The notes under the pieces are model-generated. The model did not search any database. It saw nothing but the letters and a program-made list of their open reading frames with translations, and was not told the DNA's origin. A program made the position numbers and the translations under genes. A stretch of DNA of 64,000 nucleotides, from assembly GCA_018432925.1 (NCBI GenBank), contig JAHDSC010000101.1:1-64000 (forward strand), read 5' to 3'. Positions 1 to 9,239 of the stretch are shown here, piece after piece. This DNA comes from Desulfobacterales bacterium (GTDB lineage: Bacteria; Desulfobacterota; Desulfobacteria; Desulfobacterales; JAHDSC01). The stretch's first letter is position 1, and each line of letters starts with the position of its first letter.

Positions 1-198
1 AGTGCTGTATCCCTCGTCTTGTTTTATTTTAGGGGAGCGTTTATCCAAATCATATTGAAAATCTTCTGCATTCTTGATCCGTTTAATCACTTTTTGCGAT
101 GTGAACCGGAGATAATCAGGGTCATGTTGTGGCCTGACAAGAAATTGGATTAAAAATGCCCATCCCAGATCTCTGACAGGATATATATCGTATCGCAT
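1..198 (-). CDS. partial hypothetical protein, runs off left edge
   Basis: An open frame reads leftward from a stop at 256-258 to position 1 without interruption; the first ATG is at 196-198. The translation has a protein-like composition, including the stretch YDIYPVRDLGWAFLIQFL, but I do not recognise it. No clear ribosome binding site precedes the ATG. In the same frame upstream of the stop there are 15 more open codons beginning with GTG at 301-303, next to a strong GGAGG, so the gene could start there and carry an in-frame TAA. It lies downstream of the oxidoreductase gene on the same strand. It may be a real partial gene, a pseudogene or chance. Confidence 0.25.
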   Translation of the reverse strand, partial: MRYDIYPVRDLGWAFLIQFLVRPQHDPDYLRFTSQKVIKRIKNAEDFQYDLDKRSPKIKQDEGYST

Positions 199-346
199 AT
201 ATGAATGAAAACTTGAACAGTAAAGTGATTTTTTTCCGCCCAGGCGAAAGAAAGGTTAATGCCGATTGCCCGTTTTGGTTTTTACAATCAGCGGTAGTCC
301 CACAACCTCCTTTTGTAACAGTCAAGGCAAAAGATCCGCTATCGGT

Positions 347-2257
347 TTATCCATTTTCTAATCGTACGTATTGATCATAAAAGGGGGCTCCGTTTCCGAT
401 ATCTGTCAATCCTTCCGAAACGAGCTGATTAACGCCTCCTCCGAGATTCATCCAATCGCCTCTGCGATAGAGAACAGTGTTCGGATGAAGCCCCGGAAGC
501 AATTCAAGTTTAACTTTAAGTTTTCCATTGCAAGAAACCATATATACATCTTTATTTGTGTCGATATCCACAAGGCATGGATTATCCGGCGCAATCTGTA
601 AAACCGGCGGTATTTGCTGCTTGTGAGGCAAAATCTGTGAATGAATCGCCTCCCTCCGAATAAGGGACAGCAAGCGAAGTGGGAAAGTCGGCCGGGAAGG
701 GGGTTCTTCATGAAGAATCGACGGGAAGCGGTGCTTCCCGTCCGGATGATCAAATCGTAGCCCGGCGTAGGCGATTTTAGGACGTTTTGCCCTGACGAAT
801 CCGCACTTTCGAAGTTCCTCCAAAGATACTTCGAGATAAGGGCTTTTAAGTGAAGTCCTCAGACACGTCTCGGAATCGGGAAGAACGACCGGCGGATTCA
901 GCCGTTTTCCAAGTTCGGAAAGAATCCGGAAATCGTCTTTTGCTTCATCCGGGGCTTTCAGCACGGGTCTGACATAATGGATGTAATCGTGCATGTAGGA
1001 AGAAATGATGTCTTCCTGCTCTAACATTAAGGTGCTTGGCAAGAGCAAATCGGCTCTTTCGGCAGTATCCGTCATAAATGCATCTACGACCACTTTAAAT
1101 TCAACTTTTTCAAACGCCCGGATTATTTGGCGGGAATCCGGTGCCTGGTTTATGACATTTGAGCCGTTGATCCAGATAAGTTTGACCGGAGGATTGCTTG
1201 CCTGAAGGATCTGTGAGCCGATAAGAGGCATTAGAAACGAACGGCACTTTGTTTGCGAAGTTTTCATCCAATCGAGATTCAAATTTCGCAAAGAGCTTAA
1301 ATGAAAATAGCTTCCCCCGCCGAGACGACCCATATTGCCTGAAATCATGGCCAATGCATTGATAAATCGAATATTTTCTCCTCCGTAGGCGTATCGCTGC
1401 AATCCAGCTCCCACTAAAGTGGCGGTGGAATCCGGATTTGCGTAAAGGCAAAAAATTTTTTTAATGTCATCCGGGCTGACATCACAAATTGCAGAAAGCT
1501 GATCCAATGAATGGCGAAAAACCGAATCGCGAAATTGACGCCAGTTTGAGGAGTGCGCGTAAATTCTGTCGTTAATCATGTCCCGTTCGATAAAAAGACG
1601 TATCAGGGCGGCTGCGAGGAACCGATCCGTGCCGGGACGGATTCGGACAACGGCATGGGAATAAAATTCATTTTGATCACCGCCCGGAGAGATGGAGATG
1701 ATGTTTGCTCCGTTCAAGCGTGCTTTGCGAAGAATTGCCGATAGATGAATGGAACTGCGAGACAGGTCCTTCCCCCAGTTTATAATTTTCCGGGCATTCA
1801 GCAGATCTTCGATATGGTTGTTATCACGGGAACCAAAATCCATGAGATAGGCAACATAACCGGCTGCATCGCACAGTGAACCCCGGACTCGGCTGGCTTC
1901 CAGAAGTGAAAAGAAAAGCCGGGTTGCCTCCTTCAAAACACCTTTTGCACCTTCACCGTGAAAATGAAGAATCGATGCCGGTTCCTTTCGGAAATTCTGA
2001 ATTTTTTCGGCGCATAAATCCAGGGCGGAATCCCAGGCAATGGTTTTCCATCGCTTGCCGGCACGGATCATTGGCCGGACAATACGGTGCGGGCTTTGTA
2101 AGCGCTGGATATGATCTTTGATTTTCGGGCAGACAAAACCCGATGTGAAGGGATGAAACGGATTGCCTCGGATCCGATAGCAGCCCGCTTCATCCTGAGA
2201 CAAGATCAGGGAACAGGCATCTGGACAATCCATAGTACATGCGGTGATTTTTTTCAT
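347..2257 (-). CDS. molybdopterin-dependent oxidoreductase
   Basis: A catalytic-subunit-like protein of the DMSO reductase/formate dehydrogenase superfamily, about 636 residues from the ATG at 2257; a TTG-type extension to 2281 is possible. The N-terminus has the iron-sulfur pattern C7-x3-C11-x3-C15-x27-C43 for one [4Fe-4S] cluster, starting in the stretch CTMDCPDACS. A molybdopterin-binding core follows, and a C-terminal beta-barrel-like domain ends near NLGGGVNQLVSE. The metal ligand is probably the cysteine in GSLCDAAG (inferred). No Tat signal is visible, so it is probably cytoplasmic. The substrate cannot be told. It sits 91 bp downstream of the AttH-like gene on the same strand, probably in the same transcript, but a functional link is unclear. 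Confidence 0.85.
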   Translation of the reverse strand: MKKITACTMDCPDACSLILSQDEAGCYRIRGNPFHPFTSGFVCPKIKDHIQRLQSPHRIVRPMIRAGKRWKTIAWDSALDLCAEKIQNFRKEPASILHFHGEGAKGVLKEATRLFFSLLEASRVRGSLCDAAGYVAYLMDFGSRDNNHIEDLLNARKIINWGKDLSRSSIHLSAILRKARLNGANIISISPGGDQNEFYSHAVVRIRPGTDRFLAAALIRLFIERDMINDRIYAHSSNWRQFRDSVFRHSLDQLSAICDVSPDDIKKIFCLYANPDSTATLVGAGLQRYAYGGENIRFINALAMISGNMGRLGGGSYFHLSSLRNLNLDWMKTSQTKCRSFLMPLIGSQILQASNPPVKLIWINGSNVINQAPDSRQIIRAFEKVEFKVVVDAFMTDTAERADLLLPSTLMLEQEDIISSYMHDYIHYVRPVLKAPDEAKDDFRILSELGKRLNPPVVLPDSETCLRTSLKSPYLEVSLEELRKCGFVRAKRPKIAYAGLRFDHPDGKHRFPSILHEEPPSRPTFPLRLLSLIRREAIHSQILPHKQQIPPVLQIAPDNPCLVDIDTNKDVYMVSCNGKLKVKLELLPGLHPNTVLYRRGDWMNLGGGVNQLVSEGLTDIGNGAPFYDQYVRLENG

Positions 2258-2348
2258 ACATAAATCCCGGCTGCAAACCACTTGGAATGCGCTTGCTGTT
2301 GCGGTTCAAAGATCCGGACCCGACCTTTCGAAAGGTTGAGCCGGGCCA

Positions 2349-3494
2349 TTACAGAGGGGCGTCAAACGGTTTTTCATAACCAGTCAGTTCCACGTAACCC
2401 TGTCCCTTAACCGGTTTTCCCTTGGAGTTACCGTGAAAGGAAATGCTGCCCTCCCAGTAAGTGACCCCTGTACTCTCCGATGTTCGCATCTCCTGGTCGG
2501 CCAGATTGGGGACAATCGTCAAATCCAGTGAGAGGGAAAAAACCCTGAGCCGCCATCGGGAAGGATAACATGCTCCCGACCGGACACTTTTCCAAGTTTC
2601 CAATTCGTCAACTTTGAATGAATTGAAAGGCAAATGAATGACCTTGCCGGAGATATCTACAAATGTACCGCTGGATACGCCGCTTAATGCGCCATCTTTT
2701 CGTCTTAAAAGATAGACCATCAATTCCGTGCCATCCGAAAGCTGAAGGCTGAACCAGTCCCAACCCGCCAAATCAGATTCCAAAGGGGCTGAGCTGAATT
2801 CATGATCCATCCAGCTTAAACCCGTAACTGAAAATGTTTTTCCATTCAAATTTATTTCTCCAAGGGTTTCAAGGCGGGTAAACGAATAATAACAGCTAGC
2901 ACTTTCGGGGAATTTCCCCTTGCGGCTGTATCCATTTTTTCCATGTAAAACCGGAGGCTTAAGCGGTATTAGAGTAAGGTTGAACGAAAAATCGTCGGTA
3001 GCAGCTATTAGTCGATGCATTGCGGGGGTTAATTCTAAAAGCCAGTTTTCGATTTTTACATTCGTATTATTATTGTTTTGGAAGGCGCCTGCAATCCCGG
3101 GAAACTCACGAGCGACTTTTTCGCTGTAAAGATGACGTTTCGATGTCAAATCCGATAATGCTGCATGGGCCAGATAAAGCTGTTTTGTCCGCCAGGCGGA
3201 TGAAGGTTCCGGCCAGTTTTTTTCAGCTTCCGGTGGAACGATTTGGGTTCGGAAAAAAGTCAATTGAAAGCCATAATTATCTTTCGTTTCAGATTGAACA
3301 TTTCCCGTGTAGTACCACCATTCCGTTCGGTACCCCGGATGTGGTCCATGGTCAATTGGAAATTGAAGACGGCAGGGACCCGTGACCGTAGAAAAAGCCC
3401 CGTTTTCTTCGCACAATATGACGGGTACTTTCAGCAGGCAGAACAAAAGAAAAGCCACGGCGAAAAATATTTTTTCTATCGAAAACCGTCTCAT
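2349..3494 (-). CDS. AttH/CrtC-like lipocalin-domain exported protein
   Basis: A 381-residue protein with an N-terminal hydrophobic signal segment (about residues 9-27), then the two-lobed lipocalin-like fold of the AttH / hydroxyneurosporene synthase family. The family-typical start TEWWYYTGNV and the mid-protein stretch SWMDHEFSS support this. Proteins of this family are often encoded beside LolD-like ATPases and FtsX-type permeases, exactly as here, where it lies 36 bp downstream of the permease. That context suggests envelope handling of a hydrophobic ligand or lipoprotein rather than carotenoid chemistry. The family is clear; the role is inference. Confidence 0.8.
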   Translation of the reverse strand: MRRFSIEKIFFAVAFLLFCLLKVPVILCEENGAFSTVTGPCRLQFPIDHGPHPGYRTEWWYYTGNVQSETKDNYGFQLTFFRTQIVPPEAEKNWPEPSSAWRTKQLYLAHAALSDLTSKRHLYSEKVAREFPGIAGAFQNNNNTNVKIENWLLELTPAMHRLIAATDDFSFNLTLIPLKPPVLHGKNGYSRKGKFPESASCYYSFTRLETLGEINLNGKTFSVTGLSWMDHEFSSAPLESDLAGWDWFSLQLSDGTELMVYLLRRKDGALSGVSSGTFVDISGKVIHLPFNSFKVDELETWKSVRSGACYPSRWRLRVFSLSLDLTIVPNLADQEMRTSESTGVTYWEGSISFHGNSKGKPVKGQGYVELTGYEKPFDAPL

Positions 3495-3530
3495 TCGAAA
3501 CGTCCTTTCAAATCGATGTGCGATATCGAC

Positions 3531-6139
3531 TCAACATTCCCTTAAAAGGTTTGATGGAGATTGTCTGAAAACCAAGTAAACGGCGGGAAGCGATGCAAAC
3601 AAAGCGGTAATCAAAATTAGCGGCAGAGAGATTCCGATAGCTCTCCAATCCACCCGATAGAGGAAAGTCCATCCGAACGATTGAAAGTTGATCACATAGA
3701 CCAGGAGATACGAAAGGAAAAATCCGCAAAGGAGACCTGCACATTCTCCTGTGACCACCATGATAAAGGCTTCCCAAAAAACCATGGAACGAATTTGCCG
3801 AAAGCTTCCTCCAACCGCAAGAATGGTATGTAACTGCCGGGAGCGTTCCAGCACAAGCATCGTGAGGGATATGGTGATACCCAGACCTGCAACAATCAAA
3901 GCGATAAGCAGAAGGACGCTGGTAATGGCAAAGGTTTCATCGAAGATCTGCATGATATTGTGACGCATTTTCTTGCCACTGATCATTTCCAAATTGTCCC
4001 CGCAATTATCAAAAAGCTGTCCACGCAGATTTGAAACAACGGCCTCCAGGTCTTGGGTCCTATCTCGAAAAAATATTCGAACACCTCCCCATATTTCTTC
4101 ATATGCCGGACCGTCGCGGTTTATTTTCTGCTGAAAATGTCCAAGAGAATAATAGACAAATCCCCCCCCTGAGTGCGATAGTCTCGAATGACTCCTAAAA
4201 TCGGAAGTTGTAATGCGGCCCCTTCAATCCGGGACTGATAAAAATCACCGACGGTCAAACCGGTTTGACTGGCAAATACTTCAGAAACCAGAACGCCTTC
4301 ACCTTCGATAAGTTTGGGCAGGCTTTGAGAAGGATTTCCTTTTATCCAGAAAAACTTGCCGTAGCGAGCGAAATTCTGGAAATCCATTGCTTCAAACTGA
4401 TAGAGCGCTTCATCGTAATTAAGATAAAACCGTCGATAAGGAACAAGATCTACCGGCGCCTTTATATTTTTGATCGTTCGGATAACTTCCGGGGGTAATG
4501 GATCTCGATGATGGTTGATGTCCGCCATCTTGGGCCGAAGAAACAAATCCCCACTGATGGTTTGATTGACCCAGATTTCAACCGTTTCTCGAAAACTGTG
4601 AACCATAATAACCAGCGCGGTGTAAAGCGCAACAGCGGTAATGAGCGCACCGACAGATATGGATGTGCGTGACCCGCTGTCTCGAACATAAAGCCCGGCA
4701 AGACGAGCGGGCTCCCCTCCCAGACGGCCGAGAAATAGTGCAAAGAAATTTCCCATCGCATGAAGGCCCCAAGGAGAAAGAAAAGAAAATCCTGTAAGCA
4801 GCAAGAAGATCGCAACATATCCAGCGAGCGGAAAACCAGAGATGACCGGAAGTCGTGAAAGGGGCCAGACAAAAAAAATGAAGAAAAAACCGATAACGGC
4901 AAGCTGAAATGGTGATTTTTTCAGTATTTTTTCTTGTCTGGATATGGAAAGAACCTCCTTGGGATCCACATGCATAGCCTTTCGAGCCGGATGATAGGCG
5001 GAAAGGGCCGAAATAAAAACCGTTATCCCGAAAGAGAGAAGAATTTCCCATCCACTTAAAACTAAATTTTCAACATGTACTCGGACAAATAAAACCGAAA
5101 TCGTTTTGCTCACCCCGTAAAGGAGATATTTGACCAAAAAAGAACTGATAGGGATTGCCATCAGCCAACCTGCGACCCCTAAAAAAAGGCCTTCACTTAG
5201 AAATAAAAGGAACAGAAGATGGGAAGAAGCGCCGATAGAGCGTAAAATTGCCAATTCATGGCGTCGGGAAGCGGCATTTAAAGCCACAATGCTGTAAACC
5301 AGAAACATCCCTACAAAGAGAGAAACAAAACTCAGAATGGAAAGATTAAGCTGATAGGCCTGGATCATCTGCTGTCCGCTTTTTCTGGTTTCAGTGGGCG
5401 ATTGTAGAAAAACCCCCTCCGGCAGCAACCGGCGAATGCCCTCCAGGTCATTTTCTGAAACAGCAGGCCTAAGACGAAGATCGATCCGATCAATCAGCCC
5501 GTGAAGATTTGTAAATTCTTGAAATGTTGCAATGTCCGTTATGGCGATTCGTCCTCCCTCGACTATCGCCGGACCTTCGGGAGCCAGTTTTCCCAAAACA
5601 CGAAAATCGGATTTTCGAAAGGTATGTTCAAGAGTCAAGAAATCCCCGGCCGCCAGTTCAAATTGTCTACTCAAGGGATGCCCGATAAACATGGTGTAAG
5701 GATATTTTAAAAGATCCAGCCAAAGCCCGGCATCCTCCTTGTTCAGCCGATCAATTTGCCAACTCCGAAGAGATCGGTCCATAATGGGATCCACACCAAC
5801 CAAGAGAAACGGTTCTGCTTCTTTTTGCACGGGTTTAACATAGGTGGAAAGTATTGGAGATGCAGCCCGTACGCATGGATGACGAAGCAGCAGTCCGACC
5901 AACGTATCCGAAACCCTTCCTCCAGGACGCACGACCGTCCAATCCGTCCGACCGGAAATAGAATTCATGCTTTTTGAAAAAGAGTCCAGAGAAGCATGGA
6001 TGGACAACCGAATGCTTGTAAAAACTGCCGCACCTAAAGCAATGCCCACCAAAACGGTTATCGTACGTCCACGATGTTTTAACATGTGTCGAATGCTGAA
6101 CCATGAAAACAGACGAAGAAATAACGCTACCTTTGGCAT
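3531..6139 (-). CDS. FtsX/MacB-type ABC permease, apparent frameshift
   Basis: A large two-module permease. The first part reads from the ATG at 6139 for 672 codons; the C-terminal part (to TGA at 3531-3533) is in another frame. The break coincides with a run of eight C at 4162-4169 (G on the coding strand). With nine G the frame continues through VYYSLGHFQQKINRDGP to the downstream part, giving one protein of about 869 residues. N- and C-terminal FtsX domains with several membrane segments each are visible, around a periplasmic loop. The start overlaps the ATPase gene by 13 bp. Likely partner of that ATPase in lipoprotein or lipid export. The frameshift may be sequencing error, phase variation or decay. 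Confidence 0.85.
4162..4169. repeat. C8 homopolymer at the permease frame break
   Basis: Eight consecutive C on the plus strand (eight G in the coding strand) lie exactly where the reading frame of the permease must shift by one base to join its two halves. Confidence 0.9.
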
Positions 6140-6831
6140 GTTTTTTTTGTTATTGTTCCGTCTCGAAGATAAATTTGAAGAGTGGCGTAAGGATCGGCAA
6201 GTTTACTGTGGGTTGCAATAATTACAGTTCTTCCCTGGTGCCGATTAAGATCGACAAGGAGGTCAATGACGATCTTTCCATTGCAGCTGTCCAGATTTCC
6301 GGTGGGTTCGTCGGCAAGAATAAGGGTCGGATCATTGATGAGTGCTCTGGCAATGGCGGTACGTTGCATCTCTCCGCCCGAAAGTTCGGACGGCCGGTGG
6401 TGAAGGCGTGACTTGAGTTCGAGCCATTCCAGCAGTTCGTTGGCTTTTGCCCTGACTCGACTATCCGGATGACCGGCGAGCAAACCCGGAAGGCACACAT
6501 TTTCCAGCACATTTAAAGTCGGAAGAAGATTGAATGACTGGAATACCATTCCTACCACGTCACGTCGGTATCGGGTCAGTGCGGTCGGAGTGGCTGTTTT
6601 AAGATCATGATTCGCAACTGTCAGTTCTCCTCGTGTTGGGTGATCCAGTCCGGCGATCAGAGATAAAAGGGTACTTTTCCCGGACCCGCTGTTTCCCTTG
6701 AGGACCACGATTTGGCCCGGAAAAACTTCCAGGTTGATTTCATTAATACCGATGATTGTGCTGGTTCCCGGGGAATAAGTACGGGTAAGCGCCTTTGCTG
6801 AAATTATAGGTGAAGTGGGATACATCGCCAT
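6127..6831 (-). CDS. LolD/MacB-type ABC transporter ATPase
   Basis: A 234-residue ATP-binding subunit that would power the FtsX-type permease encoded immediately downstream. Walker A is GNSGSGKST at residues 46-54, the ABC signature is LSGGEMQR, and Walker B with its continuation is LILADEPTGNLD; the switch histidine lies in IATHS. Length and motifs are typical of the LolD/MacB/FtsE group. It is the first gene of the set ATPase, permease, AttH-like protein. The stop overlaps the permease start by 13 bp, indicating translational coupling. Substrate is not evident; lipoprotein or lipid extraction from the inner membrane is the usual role of this group. Confidence 0.9.
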   Translation of the reverse strand: MAMYPTSPIISAKALTRTYSPGTSTIIGINEINLEVFPGQIVVLKGNSGSGKSTLLSLIAGLDHPTRGELTVANHDLKTATPTALTRYRRDVVGMVFQSFNLLPTLNVLENVCLPGLLAGHPDSRVRAKANELLEWLELKSRLHHRPSELSGGEMQRTAIARALINDPTLILADEPTGNLDSCNGKIVIDLLVDLNRHQGRTVIIATHSKLADPYATLQIYLRDGTITKKTCQR

Positions 6832-7359
6832 CCGTTTAATTATATATTTTTAAAATATGCCTATTAAAACGTGATGCATGGGAAAGAAGGTCTTTCTCAA
6901 CCTCCAGCCAAGCCGGCGGAAAACGTTCGGCGTATAGTTATGCCGGGAATGGTTCCGGAATTGTTCGATGTAAACTCTCTTTATGAAAAATTTTAACACG
7001 TGAAAGAAGATTTCGCAATTTTTTCGATCAATTTTTTATTCGGGAGAAACGGGTATATCGGCTTTCAAATTTTTATACAAAGTCTGGGTTGAATACGCAA
7101 AATCAATTCCTTCATGAAAAAAGCGATGGAAAGAAAAGGTTTTAAAACTGGTCCGTTGATTGATTGGATTCCACATGCGCCGGCATTGGATTTGATTGAC
7201 GATAAGTGTCTATGGATCATATGCATGCAAGGAGAGCGAAAGAATGTCCTTTATTATAAGGGGATGCACTAAGTTTATGGTATCAGAATTCGGTGGTAGG
7301 AATTTCTTGAAATGATGATAGGCTGGTAAGGTTCAAATTTGCTGAAAAAACAGATTTCG
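6832..7359. other. 528-bp intergenic region
   Basis: Between the ABC ATPase gene and the cold-shock gene, both on the minus strand. I see no convincing gene, RNA or repeat. It must hold the promoter of the ABC operon at its left side and the 3' end of the cold-shock transcript at its right side. Confidence 0.5.
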
Positions 7360-7569
7360 CTAACACTTGCTGACGTTTTTGGCAGATGCTCCCCTGTCGC
7401 TTTTTTGACTTTCGAACCATACATGATCGCCTTGAATAAGAGTCATGTAACCATCTGATTTAATATCAAATCTGTTAACATAAATCGACTGGCCGCTTTC
7501 ATCTTCGATAAAGCCGTAACCTCTTTTTTTATTGAACCACCTGACGATTCCTTTTGCCATCATACCCAT
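7360..7569 (-). CDS. cold-shock domain protein (CspA family)
   Basis: A single cold-shock domain of 66-69 residues that would bind single-stranded RNA/DNA. RNP1 is present as KRGYGFIE; RNP2 is degenerate (IYVNRF where VFVHF is usual), and the N-terminal KGIVRWFN strand is typical. Three closely spaced ATG codons (7567-7569, 7561-7563, 7558-7560) could start it. GGGAGAG lies upstream, about 4 nt from the first and 10 nt from the second, so the exact start is open. Monocistronic. A 12-bp perfect hairpin lies about 90 bp upstream. Confidence 0.85.
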   Translation of the reverse strand: MGMMAKGIVRWFNKKRGYGFIEDESGQSIYVNRFDIKSDGYMTLIQGDHVWFESQKSDRGASAKNVSKC

Positions 7570-8040
7570 ATCTCTCCCAAAAAATAATATATACTAATAA
7601 GTTGGGACTGGATTGATTTCACATAATATCCGCTGGGATTTGCCGGGATATTCGAAAAGATGGTAAATGAAAAAAGTTCATTTACCATTTCAAGCCGGCC
7701 CAATCGAACCGCCCCTGATTATTTACGCAATATTATAATTATCTTAGTATTGTTGTATATAGGGGGAACGGTTCATTTTTTCAGGAAAAATTCCCAAAAA
7801 GATAGGAATTCGTCCCATACAAGAAGAAAATCGGAATGTATTTTCCTGGGACTGATTTTGTTTTCAAACGAAATTCACGGGTGAAACCCGCAAATGGATA
7901 TCGAAATTACCTGGAGGAGAAAGATGGTTAACATATTTCGAATATATCGCTATCATCATAAAAACAAGATTGATTTGAAGCGCCGGCGGCCCATCTGCTG
8001 ATACGATCATAGTATAAACGAATTTTTTCATTCCATTTTG
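7570..8040. other. 471-bp intergenic region
   Basis: Between the cold-shock gene and corA. It contains the 12-bp inverted repeat and AT-rich sequence likely to hold the cold-shock promoter. Short open frames here lack ribosome binding sites and coding character. Confidence 0.5.
7660..7688. repeat. 12-bp perfect inverted repeat with 5-nt loop
   Basis: ATGGTAAATGAA at 7660-7671 is exactly complementary to 7677-7688, around a five-base loop. It is AT-rich, about 90 bp upstream of the cold-shock gene start. It could be an operator or an RNA hairpin. The flanking T tracts are too short for a confident terminator call. Confidence 0.7.
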
Positions 8041-9105
8041 TTAGAGCCATCTTTTTTTTCTGAAAAAAAACAGCATAATAACTGCCACCGCAATCATAAC
8101 CAGCCAAACCGCAAAATATCCCCAGCGCCAATCAAGTTCCGGCATGTATTTAAAATTCATGCCGTAAACCCCGGCCACAAAAGTGATCGGAATAAATAGG
8201 GTCGCAATAATTGTCAACACCTTCATTACTTCATTCATTTTGTTGCTAATCGTGGAAAGATAAATATCAAGCAGGCCGGCGAGTATATCCCGAAAAGACT
8301 CAATCGTATCCATTACCTGTATAGTATGATCATAAATATCTCTTAAATACATGCCGGTTGACTCTTGAATAAATGGCGATGCTCCTTTTTCCAATCTGCT
8401 GAGAATTTCCCGCACCGGCCAAACCTGCCTGCGTAAATAGATCATCTCTCCTCTCATTTCATAAATGCTTTCCAAAGCCCGCGGAGTGGGATTTTCAAGG
8501 ATTTCATCTTCCAGAAATTCTATTTTTTCTCCGAATATTTCGAGTATAAGGAAATAATGATCAACGACTGCGTCCATTAGGGTATATGCGAGATAGTCGC
8601 CTGACAATCTTCGGATCCGGCCTTTTCCGTTTCTAATTCTGTTTCTTACGCTCTCAAAAACATCCCCGGCCATCTCCTGAAAGGATATGAGGAAATCCGA
8701 ACCGATGATCAGACTCACTTGCTCAGACCGAACCTCCTGTTCCTTCTCTTCGTATCGAAGCATTTTAAAAACAATATACGTATAATCATCGAAGTCATCA
8801 CTTTTCGGTCGTTGTCCCGTGTTTAGAATATCTTCCAGCGTAAGAGGGTGAAGATTAAAATGTTTCCCGATTTTTCCAATCATCTCGACATCATGAAGCC
8901 CCTCGATGTTGATCCATTTGACGGGGGGTTTTCCATTGAAAGGAATCAATTCATCAATGTTTTTTATTTCTTTTTCCTGGAATTTTCCCTCATCATATTC
9001 GATAAGGGTGATCTTCACTTTCTCCGTCTTTTTTTCCCCGATATGGATGAGAGCCCCAGGAGGAAGCCCTGCTTTTTTCGATGCCCGTTTCATTGATCTC
9101 GGCAT
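8041..9105 (-). CDS. corA: CorA-family magnesium/cobalt transporter
   Basis: A 354-residue homologue of the pentameric CorA divalent-cation channel of the inner membrane. A large cytoplasmic domain occupies about residues 1-290, with two C-terminal membrane helices. The selectivity signature YGMN follows the first helix (YGMNFKYMPELDW), and basic residues (FFRKKRWL) end the protein. The N-terminal VKWINIEGLHD segment is also typical. The ATG at 9105 fits family length. It lies 134 bp downstream of the sulfur oxygenase reductase gene on the same strand, so co-transcription is possible but no functional link is known. Confidence 0.93.
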   Translation of the reverse strand: MPRSMKRASKKAGLPPGALIHIGEKKTEKVKITLIEYDEGKFQEKEIKNIDELIPFNGKPPVKWINIEGLHDVEMIGKIGKHFNLHPLTLEDILNTGQRPKSDDFDDYTYIVFKMLRYEEKEQEVRSEQVSLIIGSDFLISFQEMAGDVFESVRNRIRNGKGRIRRLSGDYLAYTLMDAVVDHYFLILEIFGEKIEFLEDEILENPTPRALESIYEMRGEMIYLRRQVWPVREILSRLEKGASPFIQESTGMYLRDIYDHTIQVMDTIESFRDILAGLLDIYLSTISNKMNEVMKVLTIIATLFIPITFVAGVYGMNFKYMPELDWRWGYFAVWLVMIAVAVIMLFFFRKKRWL

Positions 9106-9239
9106 GATTGATCACCTGTTGTTGGTGTTCACTCGGTTTTCTGCGAGGAAAACGGAATGACTGGATCTCAAAAAAGAGGCGGTTCGAACTTGTTGCTGTG
9201 AGAAAGTATTTTCGACTTTCCACTTCAATATCAGGCAAA

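Noticed and set aside
122-325. 67-codon minus-strand gene at the left edge
   Set aside because: Starts at TTG, overlaps a better-looking frame, and its translation has no protein-like pattern.
7660-7884. 74-codon plus-strand gene
   Set aside because: Begins in the middle of the perfect hairpin, has no ribosome binding site, and its translation looks random.
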